Virus record (IMG/VR): IMGVR_UViG_3300010883_008427
Coordinates: 1-21,645 of that record
DNA from: a virus
Direction: 5' to 3' (one strand)
Length of the DNA stretch: 21,645 bases
Part shown: one piece after another, positions 6,652 to 14,786 of the stretch
How the letters are laid out: every line of letters begins with the position of its first letter
Position numbering within the stretch: the stretch's first letter is position 1
Position numbers and translations under genes: made by a program
The notes under the pieces: generated by a model
What the model was told of the DNA's origin: nothing
Databases searched by the model: none
Seen by the model: the letters and a program-made list of their open reading frames with translations, nothing else

Positions 6652-7657
6652 TGAGCTTGTCAATATGTTACCGGCTGTTTTAGAAAACTTTGATATAGAG
6701 TATGTGGAGTACCCCAATCGGTTAGCTTTTCCGTGTCCTGTGCATGGTGGAGATAATCCAGAGGCGTGCTGTATATTCACCGATGGTATGACACACACAG
6801 GCAATTGGTCATGCTGGACACACCACTGCGAAGAGGAATTTACAAACAATATGTTTGGGTTCGTGAGAGGATGTCTATCCCATAATAGAAACAGAAGTAT
6901 TTCAATGAATGAAACAGCGTCCTTTTGTTTGAACTTTTTAGATAAGGGCATTGATGATCTCAATGAACCAAGCTCTAATAGTCATCGTAATAGTTTCAAG
7001 ATACTCGACATATTCAATAAAAAAGTAGAGAGAAACGAACCGTTTATTAGTAGAGAAGAGATAAGAGCCAAAATCAATATACCCTCAGAATATTATATTG
7101 GAAGAGGTTATACGTCAGAAACCCTAGATCTGTTTGATGTTGGGGAATGTTTGGCAAAAAATCAGCCAATGTCAGGAAGAGTGGTTGTCCCCGTGTACGA
7201 TGAAGGCTATAACTATGTAGGATGTGTGGGGAGATCCGCTAACGAACAATTCAAACCAAAATGGCTCCACAGTAAGGGATTCAAAAAGTCCGTACTGTAC
7301 GGGCTGAACATTGCTAAAGACGAAATATTGAAAACTCAAACTGCTATACTAGTCGAAGGACAAGGCGATGTCTGGAGGATGCACGAGGCCGGATTTATTA
7401 ACACCGTGGGTATTTTTGGATCTAGTATAAATGAAGATCAGTTAATTCTGCTTGAAGCTAGCGGGGCACTCAATATAGTTATACTTACAGACGAAGACGA
7501 CGCTGGCAATAAGGCCTTCCAGCAAATTGTTAAAAAATGTGGTAGACGCTTTAACTACCTAAGACCCGAGATATCCCACAAGGATGTCGGGGACATGACC
7601 GTAGATCAAATTAATCAAGAACTCAATCATCAAATAAAGGGAATACTTTATGACTAA
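6575..7657 (+). CDS. dnaG: DnaG-type DNA primase (zinc finger + TOPRIM)
   Basis: Synthesises RNA primers. The zinc-binding domain shows FPCPVHGGD (C54, H57) and SCWTHHCEE (C80, C85, with H83/H84 alternative ligands). The middle has PSEYYIGRGYTSETLDLFDVGEC and a strand GRVVVPVYDEGYNYVGCVGRS, as in DnaG/T7-type primase cores. The TOPRIM fold has LVEGQGDVWR (E261), LTDEDDAG (D306, D308) and HKDVGDM. At 360 residues it lacks the C-terminal helicase-interaction domain of bacterial DnaG (about 580 residues). It overlaps the helicase gene by 77 bases. The ATG at 6575 has no strong ribosome site; TTG 6620 and ATG 6665 are in-frame alternatives upstream of the zinc motif, so the exact start is uncertain. 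Confidence 0.93.
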   Translation: MKIQEVEKKDLKQTRLSQQKISSLCDELVNMLPAVLENFDIEYVEYPNRLAFPCPVHGGDNPEACCIFTDGMTHTGNWSCWTHHCEEEFTNNMFGFVRGCLSHNRNRSISMNETASFCLNFLDKGIDDLNEPSSNSHRNSFKILDIFNKKVERNEPFISREEIRAKINIPSEYYIGRGYTSETLDLFDVGECLAKNQPMSGRVVVPVYDEGYNYVGCVGRSANEQFKPKWLHSKGFKKSVLYGLNIAKDEILKTQTAILVEGQGDVWRMHEAGFINTVGIFGSSINEDQLILLEASGALNIVILTDEDDAGNKAFQQIVKKCGRRFNYLRPEISHKDVGDMTVDQINQELNHQIKGILYD

Positions 7658-8567
7658 GATAATAGCATTTGCCGGAACCAAACAATCTGGCAAAAGTACA
7701 TGTTGCAATTTTTTACATGGATATCAAATGAAGTGTTATGGTATTGTTGATGATTTTGGACTAACAAAGCAAGGGCAGTTAGTGGTCCAGACTGATGTTA
7801 TCGACGAAGAAGGGGTGACAGAAAAAGCAGATGCCACAATTGATATCAACCGTATGGATATGGACTTTGCTGAGTGGGCAATGTACAGTATGTGGCCCTT
7901 TGTGAAAAAGTACTCTTTTGCCGGATCATTGAAGTCAATAGCAATGAGTTTCTTTGGACTCAAATACAATCAAGTATACGGAACAGAAGCAGAAAAAACA
8001 CAGATAATCCCTCATTTACGATGGGAAAATATGCCCGGAATTATCACAGACAGGAAATTAGCGTCCTCTAGAGATGTAAAAAAATTAATTTCCGAAGGTC
8101 ACTTGATGTATCACAAAAAAGGACCAATGTCCTCTAGAGCATTTTTACAGTTCTTTGGTACAGATATTATGCGAAAAATATACGAGCCCATTTGGGTTGA
8201 AGTGTGTATTGCCGACATAAAGAGAGAAGAGCCGTTGTTGGCCATTATAGACGACTGTAGATTTGGAAACGAGATAGAAGCCATACAGGCAGAAGGAGGA
8301 AAGGTGATAGGTCTTACTAGACATACTGATTCAGACTCTCATGAGAGTGAGCAAAGCATTAAGAAAAACTGGGACTCCTTGGATACTGTTATCGATAACG
8401 TAGAAAAAGATATTTCTGATACCAATGTGGAAATTTTTAAGCTATTGGATTCATGGGGATGGTTAGGAAGCCCTCTAGATTCAGAGGAAATGCCCTTCCC
8501 TAAGGAAGAGAAGACGGAAGACGATAAAGTAGGCTTACATACCATAAGAAAGGTGGCCACTAAATGA
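7650..8567 (+). CDS. deoxynucleoside monophosphate kinase (T4 gp1-like)
   Basis: Phosphorylates dNMPs to dNDPs to feed phage DNA synthesis. Walker A is GTKQSGKST (residues 9-17) directly after a hydrophobic first strand. SFAGSLKSIAMSFFGL with VYGTEAEKT, RAFLQFFGTDIMR and LLAIIDDCRFGNEIEAIQAEGGKVIGLTR are the ordered blocks of the phage dNMP kinase family. The D-x-R in DDCRFGNE is the usual lid/substrate region. At 305 residues it is longer than T4 gp1 (about 240). Two extra parts are visible: an insertion near residues 27-75 and an acidic C-terminal tail after SWGWLGSP. It overlaps the primase gene by 8 bases; AAGGGA precedes the start. In phages with modified bases this kinase often has relaxed substrate range, but no base-modifying synthase is seen here. 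Confidence 0.85.
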   Translation: MTKIIAFAGTKQSGKSTCCNFLHGYQMKCYGIVDDFGLTKQGQLVVQTDVIDEEGVTEKADATIDINRMDMDFAEWAMYSMWPFVKKYSFAGSLKSIAMSFFGLKYNQVYGTEAEKTQIIPHLRWENMPGIITDRKLASSRDVKKLISEGHLMYHKKGPMSSRAFLQFFGTDIMRKIYEPIWVEVCIADIKREEPLLAIIDDCRFGNEIEAIQAEGGKVIGLTRHTDSDSHESEQSIKKNWDSLDTVIDNVEKDISDTNVEIFKLLDSWGWLGSPLDSEEMPFPKEEKTEDDKVGLHTIRKVATK

Positions 8568-9586
8568 TAGTAACATACATTAGAAGTTCCTCATACAATA
8601 ACTACGACTACTGCCAAATGCAGTATTTTATAACCTACGCCCTAGGACACAGATCGGGATCTGGTAAAAAGGCTCAACTAGGTACTGTCGTCCATAAGGT
8701 TATGGAGTGTTTAGCGTCTTGTAAAAAGAAGCTACAAGACAATCCTGATAAAAAAAGCCTATACATAAATGATGATGCGATAGGCAAGGTTAACTTTACA
8801 CCTAAGAGCCTGTTTACAAAAACGTTCGTAAACAAAGTATTAGATAGAAGTTACGCACATTATACAGAAAGCTGCACACATAAATATACTGGTGCAGATA
8901 TTAAGTTCTGTAGGAAGTCAACAGAAGACGGACTAGACTATAATGACGGACAATTTGATCCTCGTAAGAGGAATGTAGTAGACACGGAGCCTCAATTTGA
9001 CATTACTATAGATGAACCGTGGGCGAAGTTTAAATACAAGATGCCCGATGGAAAAGAAGTCGAAGGACAACTAGCCATCAAGGGAACAATAGATCTCGTT
9101 ACTGAGGTTGATGAAAAGATTATAGAAGTTATAGACTGGAAGACGGGAAGAAGACTGAACTGGGCAACAGGAGAAGAAAAAACCTACGAAAAACTACTAG
9201 AAGATCCGCAGTTGCTGTTATATAACTATGCTATATCTAAGCTGTATCCTAATTACGATCAGTCAATCATGACTATTTTCTACACTAGGGATGGCGGCCC
9301 ATTCAGTATGTGCTTCGATGAGCTGGATCGAGAAAAATTTCTAGAGATGTTAAAAAAGAGAGTCAAGCAAATACAAAGGAATGACTTTCCTCAGTTATGC
9401 TCTAGGAACAGAACTCATTTTAAGTGTACGAAACTCTGTCACTTCTACAAGAACAACTGGCCCGGAACAAACACGTCTATGTGTGAGCATGTAGAGGAAC
9501 ATTTAAAAGCCTTTGGACATGATGAAACCGTAGCCATGTGCACTAAAGAGGGATTCAATGTCGGCTACTACGAGGCACCGGGATGA
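8564..9586 (+). CDS. Cas4/RecB-like PD-(D/E)XK exonuclease with Fe-S cluster cysteines
   Basis: Predicted single-strand DNA exonuclease of the RecB/Cas4 nuclease group (340 residues). Motifs in order: N-terminal Cys in NYDYCQMQY (C17), GTVVHKVME (H44), GTIDLV (D177), EVIDWKTG (D191, K193) and DPQLLLYNYAI (the Q-x-x-x-Y helix). The C-terminus has Cys at 279, 288, 292 and 307 (HFKCTKLCHFY...SMCEH). One N-terminal plus three C-terminal Cys is the 4Fe-4S pattern of Cas4 and AddB. No cas gene or repeat array is nearby, so a role in phage recombination or host DNA breakdown is more likely than adaptation. It starts with an ATGA overlap with the kinase gene and overlaps the next gene by 4 bases. Confidence 0.87.
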   Translation: MIVTYIRSSSYNNYDYCQMQYFITYALGHRSGSGKKAQLGTVVHKVMECLASCKKKLQDNPDKKSLYINDDAIGKVNFTPKSLFTKTFVNKVLDRSYAHYTESCTHKYTGADIKFCRKSTEDGLDYNDGQFDPRKRNVVDTEPQFDITIDEPWAKFKYKMPDGKEVEGQLAIKGTIDLVTEVDEKIIEVIDWKTGRRLNWATGEEKTYEKLLEDPQLLLYNYAISKLYPNYDQSIMTIFYTRDGGPFSMCFDELDREKFLEMLKKRVKQIQRNDFPQLCSRNRTHFKCTKLCHFYKNNWPGTNTSMCEHVEEHLKAFGHDETVAMCTKEGFNVGYYEAPG

Positions 9587-10071
9587 TTGAAGTTGAAATT
9601 ACAGAGGATATGAAAAAGAGAGCTTGGCGTAAAGCTAGGACAATGGGCGAGTTAAATAATTCGATTACAGAGGGTGATGGAAATATTGCAGGTTTTTTAG
9701 GAGAAGAGGTTGCAAATCAGATTATATGTGGTATAATAAATAACACATACGATTACGACATCATCAGTAAAAAACAAAAACCTATAACTTGGGACGTTAA
9801 AACCAAGCGTTGCACTAGTCCTCCTAGAGGTTATTATGACTGCTCCGTAGCCGCTTATAACACTAAGCAAAAATGTGATCGATATGTTTTTGTCAGGGTT
9901 GAATATAAAAATAAGCGATGGGGAAAAGCTTGGGTACTTGGGTATTACGACAAAGATAAGTACTTCAAAGATGCTAGGTTTTTGAAAAAGGGTAGTCTTG
10001 ATGGTGATAATCGTTTTAAAGTAAAGGCAGATTGTTATAACATTGCTATAAAAGATTTAAAAAGAATATGA
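9583..10071 (+). CDS. PD-(D/E)XK nuclease-like protein, hypothetical
   Basis: A 162-residue protein conserved-looking but without a firm name. A nuclease-like arrangement is visible: NIAGFLGEEVANQII (E41), YDYDII (D59) and ITWDVKTKR (D71-x-K73), followed by CSVAAYNTKQKCDRYVFVRVEY, a helix-strand pair with Gln and Lys as in PD-(D/E)XK enzymes. The C-terminal part, GKAWVLGYYDKDKYFKDARFL, is a beta-rich tail. It overlaps the Cas4-like gene by 4 bases and the methyltransferase by 4 bases, in an ATGA-type chain. The position next to another PD-(D/E)XK enzyme and before the polymerase suggests DNA processing. An alternative is a non-catalytic restriction-fold protein; no experiment or search supports either. 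Confidence 0.6.
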   Translation: MIEVEITEDMKKRAWRKARTMGELNNSITEGDGNIAGFLGEEVANQIICGIINNTYDYDIISKKQKPITWDVKTKRCTSPPRGYYDCSVAAYNTKQKCDRYVFVRVEYKNKRWGKAWVLGYYDKDKYFKDARFLKKGSLDGDNRFKVKADCYNIAIKDLKRI

Positions 10072-10709
10072 TAAAAAGAACCCATAAAGAATATATCCGC
10101 AATCTACTAAAAGAAAATCCCCAGTGGAATGTATTAGATTTAGGTTGCGGAAGATTTGCTTGGGAAGAGGCACAAACCCTTTCTGATCTTGTAGACCACT
10201 CGGAGCTGTATCCGCAAAAGAGGTTTGTTAAGTGTGACGCCTCTAAGACCCCTTTCAAAGATAAAGAGTTTGATTTTGTGATTGCTAGTCATATCACAGA
10301 GCATGTCCGAAGTCTTGATGTGTTTTTAAACGAACTGTCAAGAATTTCAAAATGTGGATATATAGAGGTTCCCCTTCCGCTATTCGATAACCTGACTTAC
10401 GGAAACAAATATGACCACATTTGGTGGGTAGGCTTTGACGATGTTGCAAACGAAATGACTTTCATTCCCAAGGTGCAGCTTATCCAAGAGAGGATTATGC
10501 CCGAAGAGCTTCCTCCTATTGAAAAGTTTTTTAGAAGCAGTATGGCATTGGAAGTGTATTGGAAAGACAGTGTTGCATGGAGAATAGGAAGTCTTCCGGC
10601 TACCCTTGATCCCGATCTAACATACGATGTTTGGCCTGAGCCGCATTCTAGTTATTACAAGACTCAAGATAAAACAGGGCAACAAAACGTTATTAGGAAA
10701 AAAAGATGA
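10068..10709 (+). CDS. SAM-dependent class I methyltransferase
   Basis: A 213-residue methyltransferase with a Rossmann fold. Motif I is NVLDLGCGR (residues 21-29). The later block FDFVIASHITEHV is the motif IV/post-IV strand and helix of the methyltransferase type-11 group, and ISKCGYIEVPLP is strand 5. The C-terminal half (DHIWWVGFDDV onward) is not recognised and probably shapes the substrate site. There is no DPPY or PC motif, so it does not look like an adenine or cytosine DNA methylase; members of this group methylate small molecules, lipids or sugars. It sits between nuclease genes and the polymerase, overlapping both neighbours by 4 bases. It could work with the downstream sugar transferases, but that is inference. 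Confidence 0.8.
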   Translation: MIKRTHKEYIRNLLKENPQWNVLDLGCGRFAWEEAQTLSDLVDHSELYPQKRFVKCDASKTPFKDKEFDFVIASHITEHVRSLDVFLNELSRISKCGYIEVPLPLFDNLTYGNKYDHIWWVGFDDVANEMTFIPKVQLIQERIMPEELPPIEKFFRSSMALEVYWKDSVAWRIGSLPATLDPDLTYDVWPEPHSSYYKTQDKTGQQNVIRKKR

Positions 10710-12298
10710 AGTTAAATTGGATACCATTAAATTGTAAAACACATTATAGCTTGCAGAAAGCTTTTTGTAGAAATAACCTACTGGCCAAAAAATGTACAGA
10801 ATATGGTTACACCTCTTGTGGAATAGCGGATCTCGGAACATTGTCTGGCACTGTTGATTTTCACCAGCAATGTAGAGCAAACGGTGTAAAGCCAATTATC
10901 GGATGTGATTTTGACGGCTACATACTCTATGCTAAAAATAAAGCTGGCTGGATTGACTTGATTAGATATGTTTCAAATCAAAGCCTAGACATACTAAAAG
11001 ATGTTGCCCAAAAGGGGAATCTAATTTGTGTCACTCCGGACGCTAATGGTTTTGCGAAGCTTTTTAAATCAAACCATTTTCAATACGATTATGAGGCAGA
11101 TAAGGTTTTATACGTTTCACAAGATGAGGCAGACTGTCATCGTATTATGCTATGTGCCGGAATGAAGACGACCTTGAAAAAGGTATATGCTATGCTCAAG
11201 GGAAATAAAGAAGTTGACAATCAAGAGTATTTTGAAAAAGATAGCTTCTATCTACCAGAGCCACAAGATAAAGATAACTCAGAGATAGTCAACAAGATTG
11301 CGGACTTATGCGAAGAGTATGAGGTGGCAGAAAAGCCCATGCTCCCAGCCTTTAAGTGTCCCCAAGGAATAGATGAAGATGAATATGTTACTAGCCTCTG
11401 TAGAGAAGGGTGGCGTGCCAAGCTAATACCCGCAAATAAAGTAGAATCAGAAGAAGATAAAAAGAAATATGCAGATAGAATCAGACGTGAATTACAGGTT
11501 ATATTTAAAGCTGGGTTATCTGGTTACTTTTTGATTGTTCAGGATATTATCAGCCACGTTAAAGAACAAGGCTGGCTCGCTGGGCCCGGAAGAGGATCAG
11601 CCGCTGGCTGTCTAGTGTCTTATCTCTTAGATATAACAGGAGTAGACCCTATTGAATATGACTTAATTTTTGAGAGATTTTATAATGAAGGTAGAAATAC
11701 TGACGACTATGTGTCACTACCTGATATCGACATGGATATTCCGTCAGAACATAGGGATGAAGTAATAGATTACATTAAGGAAAAGTACGGCCATGAAAAT
11801 GTCGCACAAATGATTACATTTGGTAGGCTACAAGGACGTGCCGCGTTAAAAGAGGTACTTAGAATCAATGACGCTGTGCCATTTTCCGAAATGAACACTA
11901 TAACTGATAGTATTCCCGACGAGGCAAGAATTTCTGACCAACTTGAACTAATGGAAGATAAGTCTATTATCAAATGGACTCTAGAAAATGAGCCTGACGA
12001 TTTAAAGAACTGGTGCATCATGGATGATGACGGTGTTTTAGTTGGTCCTCTGGCACATCTGTTCGAGCAGGCAATCAAAATCGAGGGAACAAACAAATCA
12101 CAAGGAAAACATCCCGCAGGAGTTATCATATCTAAACATAGATTGGCAGAAGTATGTCCCATGACTAAGGATAAGTCCGGAGATACTGTAGCTGCTTTTG
12201 ATATGGGAGATATGGAAACGCAAGGCCACGTAAAGTTCGATGTATTAGGTATTGACCTACTGTCTAAAATAATGGAGATATCAAGTAATGATAATTAA
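10706..12298 (+). CDS. dnaE: DNA polymerase III alpha-type polymerase, N-terminal piece (PHP + palm + thumb)
   Basis: First half of a split C-family replicative polymerase (530 residues). Residues 1-200 match the PHP domain, with YSLQKAF, ADLGTLSGTVDFH and GVKPIIGCDF, but the metal-binding HxH is replaced by NCKTH, so the PHP site is probably inactive. The palm starts with the FKAGLSGYFLIVQDI block, then GPGRGSAAGCLVSY and FERFYN. LPDIDMDI holds catalytic D340 and D342. GKHPAGVIIS and AAFDMGDME lie in the thumb and return to the palm. VKFDVLGI supplies the third aspartate, D512. The protein stops 18 residues later, where Escherichia coli DnaE enters the fingers domain. The remaining domains are encoded at 13193-14770. 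No intein sequence is visible at the end. The last 11 bases overlap the next gene. Confidence 0.93.
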   Translation: MKLNWIPLNCKTHYSLQKAFCRNNLLAKKCTEYGYTSCGIADLGTLSGTVDFHQQCRANGVKPIIGCDFDGYILYAKNKAGWIDLIRYVSNQSLDILKDVAQKGNLICVTPDANGFAKLFKSNHFQYDYEADKVLYVSQDEADCHRIMLCAGMKTTLKKVYAMLKGNKEVDNQEYFEKDSFYLPEPQDKDNSEIVNKIADLCEEYEVAEKPMLPAFKCPQGIDEDEYVTSLCREGWRAKLIPANKVESEEDKKKYADRIRRELQVIFKAGLSGYFLIVQDIISHVKEQGWLAGPGRGSAAGCLVSYLLDITGVDPIEYDLIFERFYNEGRNTDDYVSLPDIDMDIPSEHRDEVIDYIKEKYGHENVAQMITFGRLQGRAALKEVLRINDAVPFSEMNTITDSIPDEARISDQLELMEDKSIIKWTLENEPDDLKNWCIMDDDGVLVGPLAHLFEQAIKIEGTNKSQGKHPAGVIISKHRLAEVCPMTKDKSGDTVAAFDMGDMETQGHVKFDVLGIDLLSKIMEISSNDN

Positions 12299-12515
12299 GG
12301 CGACGAAACAAGAATACAAGTCAGTAATCTTCTCTGGCTGCATGATAGAAACCAGTGGTGTATCTATCTGTAATTTAGAAGATGTCCTCAATACAAGGGT
12401 AGGAGTTCCAAGGGCTAAATATCAGGTGTGGTCAGACGGACATAGGTTTCACCAGCTTTATTTTAGTATAGACGAGGCAATTGAAAAATTTATAGAATTA
12501 AAAAATAGGAGATAG
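12288..12515 (+). CDS. 75-residue unknown protein between the two dnaE halves
   Basis: I do not recognise this protein. It is 75 residues, starts at ATG 12288 inside the last codons of the N-terminal polymerase gene (11-base overlap) and stops one base before the exonuclease ATG. It appears to be a small beta-rich fold ending in an amphipathic helix: the last third, YQVWSDGHRFHQLYFSI followed by DEAIEKFIELKNRR, is strand-strand-helix. There is no intein block, HNH or LAGLIDADG motif, so it is not a remnant of the common elements that split polymerase genes. Base composition and codon use resemble its neighbours. Its place in the operon makes it a candidate polymerase accessory protein, which is a guess from position. 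Confidence 0.65.
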   Translation: MIIKATKQEYKSVIFSGCMIETSGVSICNLEDVLNTRVGVPRAKYQVWSDGHRFHQLYFSIDEAIEKFIELKNRR

Positions 12516-12516
12516 T

Positions 12517-13203
12517 ATGAATTATCGTGATATTATTGTTTTTGACTTTGAAACAGGTGGTAGAAACCCACACAAGTGCCAGCCTACGCAAATTGCAGCA
12601 GTAGCAATTCACGCTAGAAAACTGACACTTCAGCCCGGAGGGACATTTAACAGTGAAATGCGTCCCATTCTGAACGACGACAAGGCTATAGCCGCTGGAT
12701 TTGATCCGGTTGAAGACGAAGCGTTAGATATAACCAGAAAAACAAGAGCAGCATTAGCAAAAGCACCGCTCCCAAAAACAGTCTGGAAAAAGTTTGCACA
12801 GTTCTGTGACAAATACAACTTCAAGAAGACTGGCTGGACTGCCCCTATTGCAGCTGGATATAATATCAATGGCTACGATATGCCTATCGTTGAGAGAATG
12901 TGTCAAATGTACGGGCCTATTGACGAAAAAAGAGGCAGACAAAAGCTGTTCAATCCTATATTCACAATGGACTTGATGCAACATATCTACTGTTGGTTTG
13001 AAGACAACGCCGACGTTAAAGGATATAGTATGGACTACATGCGGGATTATTTTGGTATGCCAAAAGACAACGCTCATGACGCCCTACAAGACGTAAAAGA
13101 TACTGCCAATATCCTAATCAAATTTCTAAAAATGCAAAGAAACCTTTCTAAAAAAATCAAATTTGAAAAGACCTTTTCTAGTGGTGATTTGTATGTCGTT
13201 TGA
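12517..13203 (+). CDS. DEDDh 3'-5' proofreading exonuclease (DnaQ-like)
   Basis: A 228-residue exonuclease of the DnaQ superfamily. Exo I is IIVFDFETGG (D10, E12). Exo II is NINGYDMPIVERM (D121). Exo III is NAHDALQDVKDTANI (H187, D192), the HxxxxD of the DEDDh type. This is a complete catalytic set. AGGAG about seven bases before the ATG is a good ribosome site. The gene lies exactly between the two halves of the polymerase and overlaps the second half by 11 bases. The phage polymerase has a degenerate PHP domain, so this enzyme is the obvious proofreader. The C-terminus (FLKMQRNLSKKIKFEKTF) is basic and could contact the polymerase, but no clamp-binding motif is visible. A repair role is possible but less likely given the location. 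Confidence 0.92.
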   Translation: MNYRDIIVFDFETGGRNPHKCQPTQIAAVAIHARKLTLQPGGTFNSEMRPILNDDKAIAAGFDPVEDEALDITRKTRAALAKAPLPKTVWKKFAQFCDKYNFKKTGWTAPIAAGYNINGYDMPIVERMCQMYGPIDEKRGRQKLFNPIFTMDLMQHIYCWFEDNADVKGYSMDYMRDYFGMPKDNAHDALQDVKDTANILIKFLKMQRNLSKKIKFEKTFSSGDLYVV

Positions 13204-14770
13204 TATTAATAACTTTGATGACTCTAAGGTGTGGGACCTCATCTGCAACGGTGAAACTAAGGGTGTGTTTCAGCTAGAGTCAAGCTTGGGAAAACATTGG
13301 TCCAAGGAAGTTAGACCAAGGAATATTAAAGAACTAGCGGCCCTTATTAGTCTTATTCGTCCCGGTTGCCTAAAAGCTAAAGACGCGAATGGCAATAGCA
13401 TGACACAGGTTTATGCTGACCGGAAGGCGGGTAAGCCGAACAGTCCTGTTGAATATCTTCATGAATCGTTAAAGCCTATCCTTCGGGAAACCTATGGTGT
13501 TCTTGTATACCAAGAGCAGTCCATGATGATAGCACAAAAGCTTGCTGGCTTTGACCTAAAGGAGGCTGACGGCCTGCGTAAGGCCATCGGTAAAAAGAAG
13601 GCAGACTTAATGGAAGAAGTTAAAAAGGCCTTCCTGATAGGAACCAAGAGGATGAGCATTGTAACACAAGAAGTTGCAGAAGAGCTCTTCTCTTGGATCG
13701 AAAAGTCAAACAGGTATGCTTTCAATAAGTCTCACGCCGTATCATACGCGATTAATGCTTACTGGTCTGCTTATTGCAAAACGTATCGAACTATAAAGTT
13801 TTACGAAAAATATCTAGGGCGATCAGATAAAAAACCCAAGCCAGATATTGAGAAAAAACAACTCATCGTAGATGCTAAAAGGTTTGATATAGATGTGCTA
13901 CCTCCGAGATTGAGGCATCTATATACTGAATTCACTCGTTGCACAGAGACAAATACAATACACTTTGGTCTGAGACATATAAAGAATGTGGGGGCAAAAG
14001 AGTGTGACAAAATTATAGACCTAATATCAAGAGAAGATATCTCTGGCTATTGCTGGATGGATTGTCTTGTAAAGATCATTTATGGATTAAATCTTAACAA
14101 GAGAAGTGTAATATCTTTAATTTCAGTCGGTGCGTTTAGCGGTGTAAATAACTCAGTCAGTAGACAAAAGATGCTCTACGAGTTCGATAGCTGGAAACAA
14201 CTTTCACCAAGAGAGCAAAAGGGCATCGCAGATAATCATAACAGTGAGGAACCTTCTCTTTATGCAGAGGAGTTGGCAGATTCTATAGACCATCTCGTTG
14301 GTACGATTAAAATCAACTCTAGAAGACTACCTATCGTAGAGGACATACGCGGCTCACTAAGGAATCCGTTTTATGATCTGGAAGACAGAACCCTATCGAT
14401 AGCCTCTGATGAAGAGAAATATATGAGCTGTTCATTAACTTGTAGTAAAATAGATGGAATTGACCTAAATGTAGCTACTTATATGTGCAAAGAGATAGGT
14501 AATGGGGCTATAACAGGTAAAGCAAACTTGGCGGCAGAAATTGTCTCAGTTAGAACCTATAAAACTAAACGTGGTAAAAATCCGGGCCAGACAATGGCCT
14601 TCTTGTGTGTTGAAGATGGCAGTGGCTCTTTAGATTCAGTCACCGTCTTTCCCGAGTGTTACGAAAAGCATAAAAATCTGCTAGTTGAGAGTAACACGGT
14701 TTTAATGATTGGCGAGATTTCCAAGAAAGATAGTGCTTCCCTGATAGTTAACCAACTATCTCAAATTTGA
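13193..14770 (+). CDS. dnaE: DNA polymerase III alpha-type polymerase, C-terminal piece (fingers + HhH + OB)
   Basis: Second half of the split C-family polymerase (525 residues). It opens with FDDSKVWDLICNGETKGVFQLESS (key block KGVFQLES, residues 23-30), the first conserved part of the fingers. Then come LAALISLIRPGCL, TYGVLVYQEQSMMIAQKLAGF, ADGLRKAIGKKK and RYAFNKSHAVSYAINAYW. FGLRHIKNVG and the LNKRSVISLISVGAF block form the helix-hairpin-helix region. An OB domain ends the protein (VRTYKTKRGKNPGQTMAFLCVED). There is no tau-binding C-terminal domain and no obvious clamp motif. I chose ATG 13193 (MSFDINNF); a TTG at 13163 is in frame but would add ten residues inside the exonuclease gene. 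The two halves together, 1055 residues, cover the family up to the OB fold. Confidence 0.93.
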   Translation: MSFDINNFDDSKVWDLICNGETKGVFQLESSLGKHWSKEVRPRNIKELAALISLIRPGCLKAKDANGNSMTQVYADRKAGKPNSPVEYLHESLKPILRETYGVLVYQEQSMMIAQKLAGFDLKEADGLRKAIGKKKADLMEEVKKAFLIGTKRMSIVTQEVAEELFSWIEKSNRYAFNKSHAVSYAINAYWSAYCKTYRTIKFYEKYLGRSDKKPKPDIEKKQLIVDAKRFDIDVLPPRLRHLYTEFTRCTETNTIHFGLRHIKNVGAKECDKIIDLISREDISGYCWMDCLVKIIYGLNLNKRSVISLISVGAFSGVNNSVSRQKMLYEFDSWKQLSPREQKGIADNHNSEEPSLYAEELADSIDHLVGTIKINSRRLPIVEDIRGSLRNPFYDLEDRTLSIASDEEKYMSCSLTCSKIDGIDLNVATYMCKEIGNGAITGKANLAAEIVSVRTYKTKRGKNPGQTMAFLCVEDGSGSLDSVTVFPECYEKHKNLLVESNTVLMIGEISKKDSASLIVNQLSQI

Positions 14771-14786
14771 TTTTAAGGATATACAT

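Noticed and set aside
8564-9586. Cas4 as part of a CRISPR locus
   Set aside because: No repeat array, cas1 or cas2 is present, and the neighbours are phage replication genes.
12220-12300. Split intein at the end of the N-terminal polymerase piece
   Set aside because: The gene ends 18 residues after the VKFDVLGI aspartate with no Cys/Ser intein start block, and the second piece begins without an intein C-terminal HN-Cys/Ser/Thr motif.
12794-12976. 60-codon + strand frame inside the exonuclease gene
   Set aside because: It lies fully within the Exo II region of a strong exonuclease call and has no supporting signal.
13163-13192. TTG start for the second polymerase piece
   Set aside because: ATG 13193 gives a sensible start just before the conserved fingers block; the ten extra residues from the TTG lie in the exonuclease gene and match nothing.
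12298-13193. Group I intron interrupting dnaE
   Set aside because: The intervening DNA codes fully for two proteins in tight array and shows no intron core that I can see; splicing would have to remove a complete exonuclease gene.
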